A stretch of 64,000 bases of DNA from Siphonodentalium dalli (Eukaryota; Mollusca; Scaphopoda; Gadilida; Siphonodentaliidae): contig CP136063.1 of NCBI GenBank assembly GCA_032622095.1, positions 90,001,980 to 90,065,979 on the forward strand, read 5' to 3'. The translations under genes and the position numbers were made by a program. A model generated the notes under the pieces. The model searched no databases. It worked only from the letters and a program-made list of their open reading frames with translations, and was not told the DNA's origin. How positions within the stretch are numbered: the first letter of the stretch is position 1; each line of letters begins with the position of its first letter. Shown piece after piece: positions 35,476-48,700 of the stretch.

Positions 35476-35739
35476 TCAGGCATTATTATAACAGACTATA
35501 GTTAAATTTGAAATTTAGAAGCAGACATCTTCAACCTCGTTGTTCTTTTTCATCCACAAAAATGCCAAGAAGGGTGATTCGAAAATATTTGAATCCTATG
35601 ATTAAATCAAATCAAATCGGCAGCCTAATTTGCGAATTGAATCCCAAAGCTTCACAGGTCCCTAATCACAATAAAAGCACAGGTCCCCAGAACAAAAACT
35701 TACCCCACCCCCAATAGTACTTAATCCTATAGTTCTGGG

Positions 35740-36080
35740 GACCTGTGAATAAAAGGTCAGCCGATCACAGTGTCCCCCGACATGTGGCAAGTCAATGCTG
35801 CTTTGTTAAAGAAATTAAAAAAAATGTTGAAATGTTCTAAGTTGAAAAGGGTTAATAACTCCTTAAAAAAAAAAAATTCCGTCATCTATATACAGATTGT
35901 ACATCTTCAATATATGAGCAACAATATTCTGAAGTTTCAAATCTCTGGGATGAAAACTGTAGAAGGAAATGATTACACCATGAAGGTACTCAAAAGTGTG
36001 ACGGACGGACGGACGGATGGATGAATGGCCGGACAGAGCCCGTTTCTATAGCCTCCCCTTTTCTGTCAGAACGTCGGGGG
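35740..36080. repeat. Dispersed repeat E, copy 2
   Basis: Reverse complement of 29950-30265. Carries the tail ACGGACGGACGGACGGATGG at about 36002, an ACGG microsatellite that is a typical end of such dispersed repeats. Confidence 0.75.
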
Positions 36081-36394
36081 ACAATGAACTATCACTGCTC
36101 ATATTTCTAGTGAATTCTCAGTAGTAAATGGAGAAGATTGATATGACGCAAATAACTCAGTGATTATTGTGTTCATTCCAATAAGCTCATCATATTAAAT
36201 ACAATCACGGACAAATAAAATAAATATTTCAATAAATATATAAAAACTCATCATGTGTACATTAATAATCGGTAACAATAAAATGACTCAATGATAACTA
36301 CATACATAGTATATAGACAGGCCTGAGAATATGGTGCTGGACATTTCCAGAATGAGGCCTCATCTTCTCTAGAAAGTATCTATACTATCAAATT

Positions 36395-36782
36395 AAAGAT
36401 GCATAATCCAAAACAAAGCTCGCAAATTACTATTTCCTTGGCTTCGTGGGTCAAAATTATTTGATTCGAGTCGAGGAACCCACCAAGTTCAGAGTGATCA
36501 GATATAAATTTTTGAAATCTATTATTTTTCACCACTGATAATTTTTAGTGGCCTAGTAAAAGGTCGACAAGAAGATGGTCTCGGATCAAATTGCAGATGA
36601 AGATGGATAACTCTAAAATCAAGTGGCTTTTAGGGCAATTTTATACTATAATTGACTGTGATTAGCATTATTTTTTTGGGCAATTAATCGATTCTGATAA
36701 CTGGAGCGGCATTTAAAAAAAACATTGTTGTTGTTGGAATCTGATGATATGGGGACCATCGAATCAGATTGAGTACCTTTAA
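36395..36782. mobile_element. TTAA MITE, family B (copy 3)
   Basis: The right end GAATCAGATTGAGTACCT is followed by TTAA at 36779-36782. The interior has GGCTTCGTGGGTCAAAAT, GATTCGAGTCGAGGAACCCA and AAGATGGATAACTCTAAAAT. The left end is diverged. Confidence 0.65.
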
Positions 36783-37080
36783 CAAGTTTTTAAGTTTCTT
36801 TAAAAAAATTCTTTACAAAGATTCTTTTTCATTTTTTTAGTTTAGTAGTTTCTCTATAGCCCCAAATTGGCAGATGTTACATTGCATAATCGAGTAGCCC
36901 AATGGGTGCAAAATATTCATCATCTGGAAAATGAAATCTGAGGCCATGCAGAATGAGGTCTCCAGGGGATGAATTTTGGTACTTATTCCAGTTTTCGGTT
37001 TGTTGCTGGTTATGTTAAGCCTTGTGAATGCCAGTTTCTTTCTGCCTACATTTACTGTTTTCTCATCAATGAATCAGGGA

Positions 37081-37451
37081 TTAACCCTTTACCCAACAAA
37101 ACGGCCAAAACCGGCCAAATAAAGCTTCAACAGCCTAAAATATCTTCGGTCTGTCTCAATAGAACCATACAAATATGGATATCATTGGAACCGGCTCCTT
37201 GACCACATTGTGATAGTTACAGTTATGCCCTGTGCCAATGCATTCTCTTATATATGCGAGGCGACCTATGGCCTAAAATAAATCTTTTTTTAACACTTTT
37301 TACCATTTTTTCTTACATTCTTTAACAATTTTTATAATTTTTAATGTGTTAAGCCAATGCATTCTCTTATATATGCGAGGCGACCTATGGTCGACTCGCA
37401 TATATAAGAGAATGCATTGGCACAGGGCCCTTCTGTTGGGTAAAGGGTTAA
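37081..37451. mobile_element. Palindromic MITE, TTAACCCTTTACCCAACA ends
   Basis: Begins TTAACCCTTTACCCAACA and ends TGTTGGGTAAAGGGTTAA, an exact inverted repeat including TTAA on both sides (37081-37084 and 37448-37451). The interior holds two copies of CCAATGCATTCTCTTATATA and one inverted copy, the same core as the MITE at 19056-20317. Confidence 0.85.
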
Positions 37452-38029
37452 CCTAGAGGTTTAAAATTCTCCCTGTTTGGTTATTAGATATAAGTGGACT
37501 ATTATCAGGGAGAAACAACAATGGCTGAAGTTCAATTTATACCCCAACATTACCCTTCAATTATCCAAAAAGTATTACCGGTATGCAACACAATAGCCCA
37601 TTTATAAAACCATTATAGTGAGCAAGAACACCACTATAATCAGTTAATACACTTTAAATATGCTGTTGGGACATATGCATACTGGTATATGAGAGAGAAG
37701 TCACTTCTGCCTTGGAACAAAAATAGGGAGAAGTGGAATATTTTAGGGAGACGATGTCTCCCAAGTTGCCATCTCGGCTGGTCCCTGCAATGAGTAATCC
37801 CAAGGTTTCATAATTGAGCAATGGAGATCTGTGTTATGATTTCATGCTTTCTTTGTTTGCTGGTTTGATTTGATTGGCATCAGATGTCGACATCAGATCA
37901 CTAAATTTATTTGAGGGTAGATCCATATTTGCAGGGCTGTACACTGAATCTTATGTAAATGCATATCCATATTTCGAAATTCTGATAATGTTTATGATGA
38001 TGAACAATAATTAACAAGGGCGTTGCAAA

Positions 38030-38230
38030 ATATGTCAGTGGTAATTCCAACAAAAGGCCATAACTCTGGTGGAAATTGGTGGGCAGAACACGAATTCGAA
38101 CTTGATCTGTATTTTGTGCCAGTAAACCAACATTACAAATTTCATTACAGTACATTTAGTCTATCTAAAGTTATCATCTGGAAACCAAAATCAAACGACA
38201 GACAGACACATGGACAGACAGACCAATAAC
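38030..38230 (+). repeat. Dispersed repeat with CAGACAGAC tail, related to 55385-55515
   Basis: AAAGGCCATAACTCTGGTGG, AACACGAATTCGAACTTGAT and a 3' tail GACAGACAGACACATGGACA. A diverged relative lies at 55385-55515 (GATCATAACTCT, AACACAAATTCGAACTTCG). SINE-like in size, but no Pol III boxes were found. Confidence 0.5.
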
Positions 38231-38976
38231 ATAATATATCCCCCTTTAAAAAAAAAAACGGTCATATAAAAACATGTGCACTTCATGTCCCTAACTTCCA
38301 AAGTTCATTTTAAAATACAGATCTGTGATCCATTATATATAATTAGAGCTTTACTGCCCAATTCCAACATTATTCTTGTAGCTCGTTGCAAGTTGAGTCT
38401 ACACAATATGGAAACAAGTAGGGGTCACCATGTGACGACACATGATGTAATTTCGTTCAACCAATGGCCTGCATTCATGTTCCACAGCACATATGCATGT
38501 GTGTGTGTAAATATATTATTAAATTTGTTTGATTTATTTATGCCAAATGTTTCTTGAACATATTAGTTTGTCAAACTCTTCCTGAAAGCATCTTCTAATA
38601 AATTATCAAGCTGCATTCGTCTGTAGAGAAACAATATATACATATGTGAATACATTTGAGAGGCAACAATTGTAAGTATCACAGAATTTATCACAATAAA
38701 CATGAGGAATAACACTCACGAATTAACACTCATGAAATAACACTCATGATGTGCTCATACAAGACTGAGCAACATCTCAATTAAACATAACTGCAGACAT
38801 CAGGGTCCTGCGAATAATCGAAGTTCAATTCTTTACACGATTCAAATTTGGTTAAAACAGCTTGGTTTGAAAACTTTCAAATATCTTATATGTAAAATGC
38901 TAGACGTTTTTTCTACCATTCTCCCTCAGTATCTTGAATATTTGGAAATGAAGGTATAATTTTAACATATGGGTAC

Positions 38977-38982
38977 TTTATT
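38977..38982 (-). terminator. Candidate polyadenylation signal of the CCDC24-like gene
   Basis: AATAAA on the minus strand (TTTATT on the plus strand), about 280 bases downstream of the stop codon at 39262-39264. It is the first canonical hexamer I see after the stop. Confidence 0.4.
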
Positions 38983-39261
38983 TTATATAAGAGTACCCAG
39001 CAGGCACTATTTCCAGTCTAAAATTTACCCTGCTGCATATCTGATAAAATTAGTTTTTCCCATTGGAAGTACACTTAATTTTGTACTGTCTTGTTTATCT
39101 TTTTATATTGTTAGATTTCATTCGAATCACGAATATTGCTGTGTGTTCTTGCAGTGATGCCAATAAATGAAAATCATTTCAGTTCAGTTTGGTATTTGGT
39201 TAGAACAGAAAAGTAATATTCGCAGGATCCCACCGAACATTTAAGAGTACTTCTGTAGAAC

Positions 39262-39706
39262 TCATGTTGGCTTTCCTCTAGCCCCAACAACCATCCTTCG
39301 AAATCTATCAGCAGAACTTGGACGGGGAGTCACTGATTTTCCAGAGCTTGGAGGCGACGGCATGAATTGATGGTGCACTCGATCACTACTCTGGGGTGAG
39401 CTGGGCATTGAATCAAGTTGAATGACCTTGATCTGGCTAGGACTGACAATTCTCTGCTTGATCCTGATAGCACCTTGGAGTTTTGGAGTTCCTGAGTCGG
39501 TGATGTAACTATCGGGACTGGATGTACCACTCGAGAAAGAAATCCCGCTACATGGACGACTGTCACCATAGAGACTGTCACCATTTATTTGGTTATCAGA
39601 GTCACCGTTTGGTTGCATTTCATGTACAGCTTTCATTGGCCCAGAAGGGCTTGGTAATACTGGTTGTCGTAATTTGGTTTCAATGGGAGATATTGTTGAT
39701 AATTTC
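39262..39706 (-). CDS. CCDC24: CCDC24-like gene, last exon
   Basis: 445 bases from acceptor TTTCATTTTAG to TGA at 39262-39264. Completes a split Gly codon, then KLSTISPIETK, followed by a Ser/Pro/Asp-rich, probably disordered tail with repeated SP sites and the C-terminus GARGKPT. Codon use is richer in GC than the surroundings. Confidence 0.85.
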
Positions 39707-42700
39707 CTAAAATGAAACATAATAATAATAATGAACAAGAGATAACCAGGTCAGGCACATCCTGAATTCAACTATTATAGGTAAATTTGATACAAGAGGC
39801 ATAACCCTACATCATATTTCACAAAAAATAAATGATTCAAAAACATTTGTCATACTAAATCGGCACCCTGTTTGTTTTGTGATGAAATAACAAGTCTCGA
39901 TCAGTTTTAAAGATTAGTCATGATGGCACATGGTAAGGAAATCAGCTGACATTCAGTTGGTCTAAAAATTGTTATGAATGAGCATTTCAGTGTTCATGGT
40001 AATGTCATTTAGAATTTTAAGGCATCATTGTGTCTGTATTATTAACTAAAATAAGCCGTGCAAAAGGTTGCAAAACTAATTTTCTCGGGAGACTAAAAAT
40101 TGATGTAATGTTTCTATGAGTGCAATTTGGCTGCTCATTGGGTTGCGCGAAACAATAGTATGCTCAAAACATAAATGGTGGATTTAGCACTGTCAAATTT
40201 CACTATAATGAGCTATAATAGTTAAATTCAGGGAGTGCCTGACCTGACAACTGCTGACAATGAGAAAATCATAGATAAAAGGAAACATCACTGCTTAGAT
40301 ATCCTGCCTGGTTTGAAAGTCTGAGCTATTATAAGTATTAATCCTGGATATAGTGTGTCACACATTCACAGAATGAGGTCCCAGAGAGTAAATTTAGTGA
40401 TGCTACCCCACACAGCGGGCTAGCATTACTAAATTCACCCTCTGGGGACATCATTCTGCTAAGGCCTCATCTTCTGGGAAGTATCTATAGTCTCAAATTA
40501 AGTTTCTGTTAAGTTTCTATATCCCCTAATTTGCCGAAAATAAAATGCATAAACTTCAACTGGGGATCCTAGGTCTCCCATAGCAGAATGAGGTTCCCAG
40601 TGGGTGAATTTGGTGATGCTAGTCCGCTGTGTTGGGTAGCATCACTAAATTACCCTCTGGTGACCTCACACTATATCCAGGCTGGATTGGTATCATACAC
40701 CATTGAGAAGCTTAGTTGTAGTATAATTAATATTGCATGAGTTTGACAAATGTCAGGGACATGGCTAGAGGGCGTCCATTGCGGGGTTTCTAACATAAAA
40801 ATATATCCAACTACACCCCCCTTGAACCATACCCAAATTCATATCCAGAAAATTCCAGTTGAAACCCACCCTCTTGGGTTGATATTTTCCAACTGGCACT
40901 CAAGCTATTCCAACTACATGTATTGACAATTACCAACCTGACACCCCCTCCTATGGTTGGAAAGTTTCCAATTAATGGGCCCTTCAGTAAAATATTCAAA
41001 TCTAAAATTGACAAATTTAACACTAAATATTGGTTGGAAAATCCAACTATCATAAAATTTCTTCTTATTTTTGGTCTGAAATTTCCAACTGATATATTGT
41101 CAGGCATGACATTTCCAATTTTTTAAATGTTTGACTGAAGTTGGGAGGGTGAGCCACCCCCACTCCATGTTGCCACAATTGATTACATATGCAAAGAACA
41201 TTTTCATTTTATATATATAAAATTCTTTTTCCTGAAAAATTCAACTTCAACATTTTGAACTTCATCACAAAACTGTAGGCTTTATTGCAGGGGAATACCC
41301 AAAGAATTTCTGGATAATCTACTGTCACCTAGAATGTGACCAGGGTTGGCGCTGGACAAAAATTTTCTCTTGACAAAATTTTTGCCAAATGAAATTATTT
41401 TTTTCCAAATTAAAAAAATATTTGCCAAATTTAACTGCGCACATAATTGGGGAAATGTTGCTACGCAGTCATCAAGCATACATATTATATCGCCTTGTAT
41501 TACTGCTGAAATCAACGAGCCATAAATTAATTTGTCGTCATTCACATTCAGCTGATTAACATATTGTCTTATAATATAATGCTGGCATCATAAATATGTG
41601 CTATATAATGTCGCCATTAATATGCATTGTTAACATGACTACATGCATCCATAACCCAAACGGACAAAGGGAGGATTAACTGTCAAAACAAATTCATAAT
41701 TACTTTTTGCGGTATCTACATTGAGATCATGTTACAAAGTACTTACAACAGCCTCAATGAAAAATTCACAGAACATTGCTTTTTTCCGACTCACATTTTA
41801 ACCACGGTCGATTAGCTGTTTGATGAAAGTTTGATTATGACAGAAAGATGGGATTAGCGTTTTGTGAAAACCAAAGAAGATTACATATAACTGTCATTAT
41901 AACACTGCTGACTGCGCTACATGTAAATTGATAGATTTCTTGTTTTGGTTTCCCATTGCATTGTCTGTAATTTGGCACACGTAACAAATAACCCACATTC
42001 GATGATGTGTTATGACTAGATAGTTAAGTTAACATCCCATTATTAAAGTGATGTGAAACACTCCGGTAGGGTGAGCAAAGAGAAATATTCTTTAACTCGG
42101 TTGACCAACGGGAATTAGAGTTAAAGTACTTTCCCCTAGCGGTGATCGACGGAATACCGAAAGGGGGCGCTATTTGTTGAAGCGGAGCGATATGGGTAAT
42201 CTGTTCATCTGCGTTGAAGCCGCCGAACTGTGCGGAAGCCTAAATTTTTACTGTGGCCGCCATTTTGAAAATGCATGAACAACAGGTTTCAGAACCGACT
42301 TTGAAAGATGTTTTAGTAGCGGTTACTAACCAAAAATTGGAACACCTGGTCCAAGATAAAATTGCAGAGCTCAAGTCAGATTTTGCCTTCAATACAGTTG
42401 CCGTTTCGTCAGAATTGCGGAAAATTCGATCTGATGCCGAATTCAACTGGAAGCGGCCGGGGCACAAAATTCAATATGAATTCAATTCGTCCATACGCGA
42501 TAACCTGGCACGCGCTAAGCGGGCTATTGAAGCCGATGATTTGGAGAGTGCTTGTTCTGTTGTGGATGAGTGTGATGAATCAATCAAGCATCGAAATAAG
42601 CTGGTTAAAATTGCAGATTCATCTCCTTATGGATGGGAGACGGTTAAGCATTATTCTTCCAATCCTGTTGCGGATGGTTCAGAGGACGAGGCCAAGATTG

Positions 42701-45700
42701 ATAAGGCAGAGAAAAGTGTGGTTCGGGAGAGAAAAAATAAGCAGCCGAGCAAACGTCGTGTTAAGCCTGTGTTGGAAGTGCCTAAAGTGTCGCAAGGGTA
42801 TGTGCGCGCTGCTGATCGTGTTGCTGGTTTTCAAGGTTCAAGAGGATTCTCCGACAAACAGCCTTTTCGTGGCAAAGGTGCCTGCTATGGGTGCGGGGAA
42901 TTCTCTCACTTTATCAGCAGATGTCCAGTCATCCGGAACAGAGCGAGTACATCAGTTACGGGAGCAGAAAGTAGATAGGACAGTTATAGAAGATAAGTAT
43001 AATCTTGTTGAAAATCACATTGATGGGTTTTATGAAATGTCTGATGCATTTGAATTTGAGGATGATCAAAAATTGTTTTCTGTTAAAAACAGGTTGAAAA
43101 TGCATGTACAATTTTGGGAAAACATTGGTGCATCTGAATTTGTATTAGATGTGATCAAGAATGGATACAAATTACCATTTAATTTTGAACCAGAGTCAAT
43201 TTTCATGCGCAATAATAAAACTGCAATGAGGCATGGAAAATTTGTATCAGAAGCAATTTCAAATTTATTGAGAGAAGGGCTGGTCACAAAATGTGAACAT
43301 CCGCCGAAAGTAGTTAATCCGTTAACTGTTTCAGTTCAAAATTCGGGTAAAAAACGATTGATTTTGGACCTTCGACATGTTAACGTTTCAGTTCAGAAAC
43401 GGTCAGTCAAGTTTGAGGATATGAAAGTGGCTTTGTCTTATTTACAAAAAGACTCCTGGATGTTTAAATTTGATCTTCATTCTGCATACCATCATTTGTC
43501 TTTATGTGAAAATCATACAGAATTTTTTGGATTCTCATGGACCTTTGCAGATGGGCGTAGTCTGTATTTCAAATTTGATGTCGTTGCATTTGGTTTGACA
43601 TCGGCTCCTTATTTGTTTACTAAGGTTACTCGGCCACTTATTAAAAAGTGGCGAGGTGAAGGTCATTCAATTGTAATGTATTTGGATGACGGGTTTGGGA
43701 TTAGTAATGATTACGAGTCGGCATTGGCTTTATCACAGGCAGTGCGTGCAGATTTGATTGACGGTGGATTTGTATTGAATGACGACAAATCTATCTGGAC
43801 ACCGGTACAGATTATGACTTGGCTTGGTTATTCAATAAACACCGTCAATTATTGTCTGCAGATCCCGGACGACAGGTTGACTCAGGCCATCCAGACAAAA
43901 CAACATATTTGCCGTGATTGGTCGCTGCTGGGTGCGGTTCATGTGCGACTCGTTGCTCGATTTGTAGGTCAAATCATTTCAATGAGTCTCGTTCTAGGTC
44001 ATACTACACAGTTAATGACGCGTAGTATTTCGATAGATGTGGCTAAAGCAGTTTCTTGGAATGAAAACATTTTTATTTCAGAAGGTAGTTTAGCACAATT
44101 GGATTATTGGGAGAAGCATCTGAAAATCTTGAATATTCGGTTTCTTAATTTAAAAGCCGGATGTGAGAAGATAGTTTATACTGATGCTAGCAATTCCGGG
44201 TTTGGTGGGTTTGAGATTCATCACGGTGATCGCGTAGTTATTGGTAGATGGCTTGGTTTTGAAATGGTGAAAAGTTCTGCATGGCGTGAGTTAACCGCAG
44301 TCGAAAGGGTTCTAAAATCATTAAAAGAATTGAAAGATAGCAGGGTAAAGTGGTTTACAGATAACTCTAGTGTCGTATCTATTGTAGCTAAAGGTAGCAT
44401 GAAACAACATTTGCAAGATATTGCAATTTCAATTCATAACTATTGTACTCAGAATAATATATCACTTTTTGTTGAATGGATACCTCGTACTGAAAATGAT
44501 ATTTTTAAAAATATAATATATATTTCCTTAAAGAAAGCCTGAACACTGAACTATATGGATAGATGTCCTGCGTTTGTAAACCATAGCAGAAAAGGGTTAA
44601 CTTTTTGGTCGCCTACGGTAACTAATGGTCAGTGGCTTGCCTCGGTATCAGTCACGCATGCGCAGTCCCAATATAATTCACTGTACAGATTGAATTAGCC
44701 AGTTTATTTTCAACTCAATCAGAAGATTGGCGAGTCGCGGGGTTGGGAATGGCACCGCCATGGGAGGGCCCTATGATAGTTCAGTGTTCAGGCTTTCTTT
44801 AAGGAAATATATATTATATTTTTAAAAATATCATATTTCCGCCAAAGGAAGCCCTCACACTGAACTATATGGATTAGAATGCAAGCCCAGGAGGAGGCAC
44901 GAGCAATAAAGTTAATAGCCAAATTTTGAGTAAAGGTACTCTTCTAAAACAGATTGTACCATATATGAACACTTTAATGAATCTGTTAGGATTATTTACG
45001 TGAAATAACTCATATAGTTAGAGTGCTATATTGCTCAAATGTGTACCGCCCCCCTTGTTTTGAAACAAACATCCCATGAGGTGCCATCCAATGCATAGTT
45101 GCGAGCGAACCGAGCAAGTATAACGTTAGAAGAAACTCTTCGTTCCTCTCTGTGTCGTCTTCTTCAGCTGTCTGTTCTAAGGTCCCACCCGTCAAGGTCC
45201 CATGATGCAGGATCATGAAGGAAGGAGACTAACTCACTCTCCGCCTTAGCGACAGAACGACCTGCAGACGGAGGCCCACTCCATCGATGGCGAGACAACC
45301 TAAGTTAACTAACTGCTATTCGCCAAAGAAAAAGCCAGAGAACCTGATGCCAAATTATTGACACAGGGATTGAGTTGAGAACCCATTAGGCCAAACAGGT
45401 TGTACAACGATAATGGAGTCAAGCCATCGGAACAGAGGGAGCCCTCTCTGAGGTACCTATGCATCACAGGATATCCGACAGAAATCCTGTGATACAAATC
45501 TTACGAGTATATAAACAGTCCTTCCCATGAGGAAAACACACCGAGAGCATTTATTTGCTCCCGTAATGCAGAAGACGGGTGTAATATGGCACCCATACGA
45601 TACCATAATTGTACATGTAAGTTTGGTTTTTTGCTCAAACCAAAAGTCATTGTGGAATAGACCTATGTCTAGTTACACTTTAATATGCCATAGTTGCACT

Positions 45701-48700
45701 GAGATGGTAAAGCATCTAAATAAACCTTAAAATAGTTCAATATTGAACCAACAATTACAGTCTCCATTAGTATTTTGTGAAGAAGGACGGGTGCGAATTT
45801 TAGCACACGTGAATTGAAAATTACGAGTGCATACGGGTTAGAGAGCAATCACTCCCGTCTCCTGGGAAGGACTGATATAAATATATAAAAATGATATAAA
45901 AATTATATATCAAGGTGATCTATAAGTCACAATGAGATCATTGCAGAAGGCCCTTTGGCTCTTTGACAACTGAAATCAGTTCAAATGATGTACAATGTAA
46001 TCAGATGATAACCACGGGTAAATTGTCACCATGCGGAATATTCAGTTCTGAGCCTCTGCCCAGAACATCATGTCACTTTCCCCCCCAAACATGCAGCAGA
46101 ACGACCTAGGTGTGTGATATGTTAGTGTGAGGCATGCAGCAAACTAGGGGAAGACCCCCTCCAAAAAGGCTCGCTGATTAAGGAAACAAATGAAAAATTT
46201 TATCCTCCTAGTAAAGGACACACATCCCTTTATAATGTTGTTACTTATTGAATTTTAAGAGCCATGATGGAGAGGAGCTCCCCCGACCTAAGTGGTCCTG
46301 TTGAAGGCAGGTTTAAGGAAAATAGGACAAATCCAGCATAGACCGAAGCGAGCAGAGTTGTCAGCATGATCTCAGGCCCTTATGATTGGGCGGCTGGTGC
46401 CATGTGGTTGGGATCCCCTCATATGGGTTGGTCCCTGCCTGCAAGGAAAGGTTTGATGGCTAGTCAAAGAGCTTCCTCGAAAGCTGAGCTGGACAGCGCA
46501 AACGTCTTTGCCTGTTTTTATTGTTGAATGTTGATAGGACAATTCCGGCATATACCGAAGCGCGCAGAGTTGGCAGCATGGTTTCAGGCCCGTATGATCG
46601 GGTGCCATGGGGTTGGGATCCACTCGGACTGGGTGGTCCCCTGCCTGCAAAGAAAGGTCTATAACGCTAGTCAATGAGCTTCCTAGAAAGCTGAGATGGA
46701 CAGTGCAAACGTCTTTGCCCGCGTTATTGTCTATTGTCTATAGGCGTGCAGTGCCCTGTTAATTTTATTACCATGTGCCAGATAATCAAATTGATATTGG
46801 TAATAGTAGTATGAAGAGCCATGAGATGTACTCTGTCGGCCAGGCCATTGGGAGGGTCGTTGTGGCACGTGACAAGAGAAATGCTTTCCATGTAAATGTG
46901 CTTCATTCATGTGTGAAGTCTATTGACCAGTGTGTCAGTCGCGGGTCGTGTCACTTACCTATGAAATGTATATCACAGGTAAGATAGATCGAGTTCTCGA
47001 TGCATTTTGAAGACGGTGGTACGATTGCGCAGGGCGTGCCAGGAGGGCTTGAGAGTTCATAGTTCAGTAGGAAGAAGCCTATAGATGAGATAATCCGTGG
47101 ATAGGAAATCACGATCCGCAGCTTCTGCCTTACCGATGCCAGACTGTGACGACCGAAAAGACCCACAGTCTGACGTATTGTGCGCAGACGGGTCGTCATC
47201 GAAAGCCTCAGACGCCTTGGGGTGTAAGGATAGCATGTCGCTCTCTGCCCTAGCGTCGGAACGACCTGCAATAATGGACGACAAAACACTAGAGGGAGGC
47301 CCATTCCGGCGATGGCTCAATCGAGGAGTAAATACCTCCCATGGAATTTTAAGGCTGATAAACTGAGTTCCAATTTTGGAGTCCAGTGTCGAAATGAAGA
47401 ATCCCATAGCCAAAACTGGTTCCTTCTGATAACCGGAAGGAGGTGGAGCCATCGGACCGGGGTGAGCCCCCCCCCAAATGCAGGTGGTCCCGACCAAGCT
47501 GAATGTCCTGTCCAAGCAGAACGATGGGTAGAGGCCATTGCAGCAGAAACCCCAAGACGGCTGAGAGGCAGGCAAGGCCGTGTCTTTATATAGATCGTGA
47601 CCAAGGGGACCGGGCTTGCTACCTCATGGGTAGGGCCACTGCCCTACGCCGAAGTCGCCGTAGGCCGCCCAGCCGGTGTCGTTACGTTCGCACGCGATTT
47701 TGGCAACTTCAGCACACAGAACCGCTTGCGCCGGTGTGGGACCAAATGTCCTGGGGGTCCCAAGTACCCCTGCATCGCCACCGGTCACTTCCCCACTAAT
47801 TGATTTAATGCCGCGGCATAATCGGGGGAGCGTGAACTGTTCCTGCCCGAGAAGAGATCCGACCGAGAAATACTACCTGGGAAGGATCCAGAGATGGTGC
47901 AAATAAAGGCTCTATATCATACTAGTAGACTATCTCATCCGATTTTCATGTTTAGTTGTTGAAATTATTCTTCTCTTAGAAAATTTTGTTGAAATAATGG
48001 AGAACCACTTTAATAATTACTATCCCCAGGGTCTCCAGAGTTTGAGCGCCCAAACCTGTAGCAGGTAGAAAAACATCCCTGGATCCTTCTCAGAAATTTA
48101 CAAGCCCACCGGTTCAGACCGGCTTGCTGAACCGGCTGGTGTATAATCGCAGCTATTGTTCATTAGACCTACCGCCATACTTAAAGTAATTAACCACCAA
48201 TAACGTGGTGTCACCCAGTTAATATGGCGGTACTATACCGCGGTATCCTCCAACACCGCGGCACCGATACCGCTTGTTAACGCGAACAAGCATGCGCGAG
48301 TAAATACCTCCCCTAAAAGAGTTCCATGAAAATCACCGCGGTATTCCACAAAATTAATGCGGTGCCCGCTAAAAGACCACTGTATCATCACCCAATACCG
48401 TAACTTCACGCCATGACCGTCTCGATACCGCTACCGTTTATTACCGGTATCACCGCGGTCATGACCGGGGTATCACCCCGTTTCTCTGGTCAATCACTTT
48501 GAGAATAGCGGTATATACAAGGTAGCTATTAATCGACATACCTCTATGACATGGCTGAGATTTATTCGTAGCACTACGGTACTACTGTCATATGAAGTTA
48601 TTGTTATGCATGTGACATTGATAAACCAAGAACTAATCAACTGTCAGTATTCTTGGGTAGATTGTAATCAACTTCAAGGTCAAACGTGATTAACACATCT

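Noticed and set aside
42362-42940. Upstream open stretch of the pol frame overlapping gag
   Set aside because: In this part the gag frame is the meaningful one, with its zinc knuckle. The pol-frame reading here is low-complexity without retroelement motifs.
47057-47575. 172-codon minus-strand ORF inside the TIR element
   Set aside because: No recognisable motif. It lies in a GC-richer duplicated stretch where several overlapping frames are open on both strands, as expected by chance at that composition.
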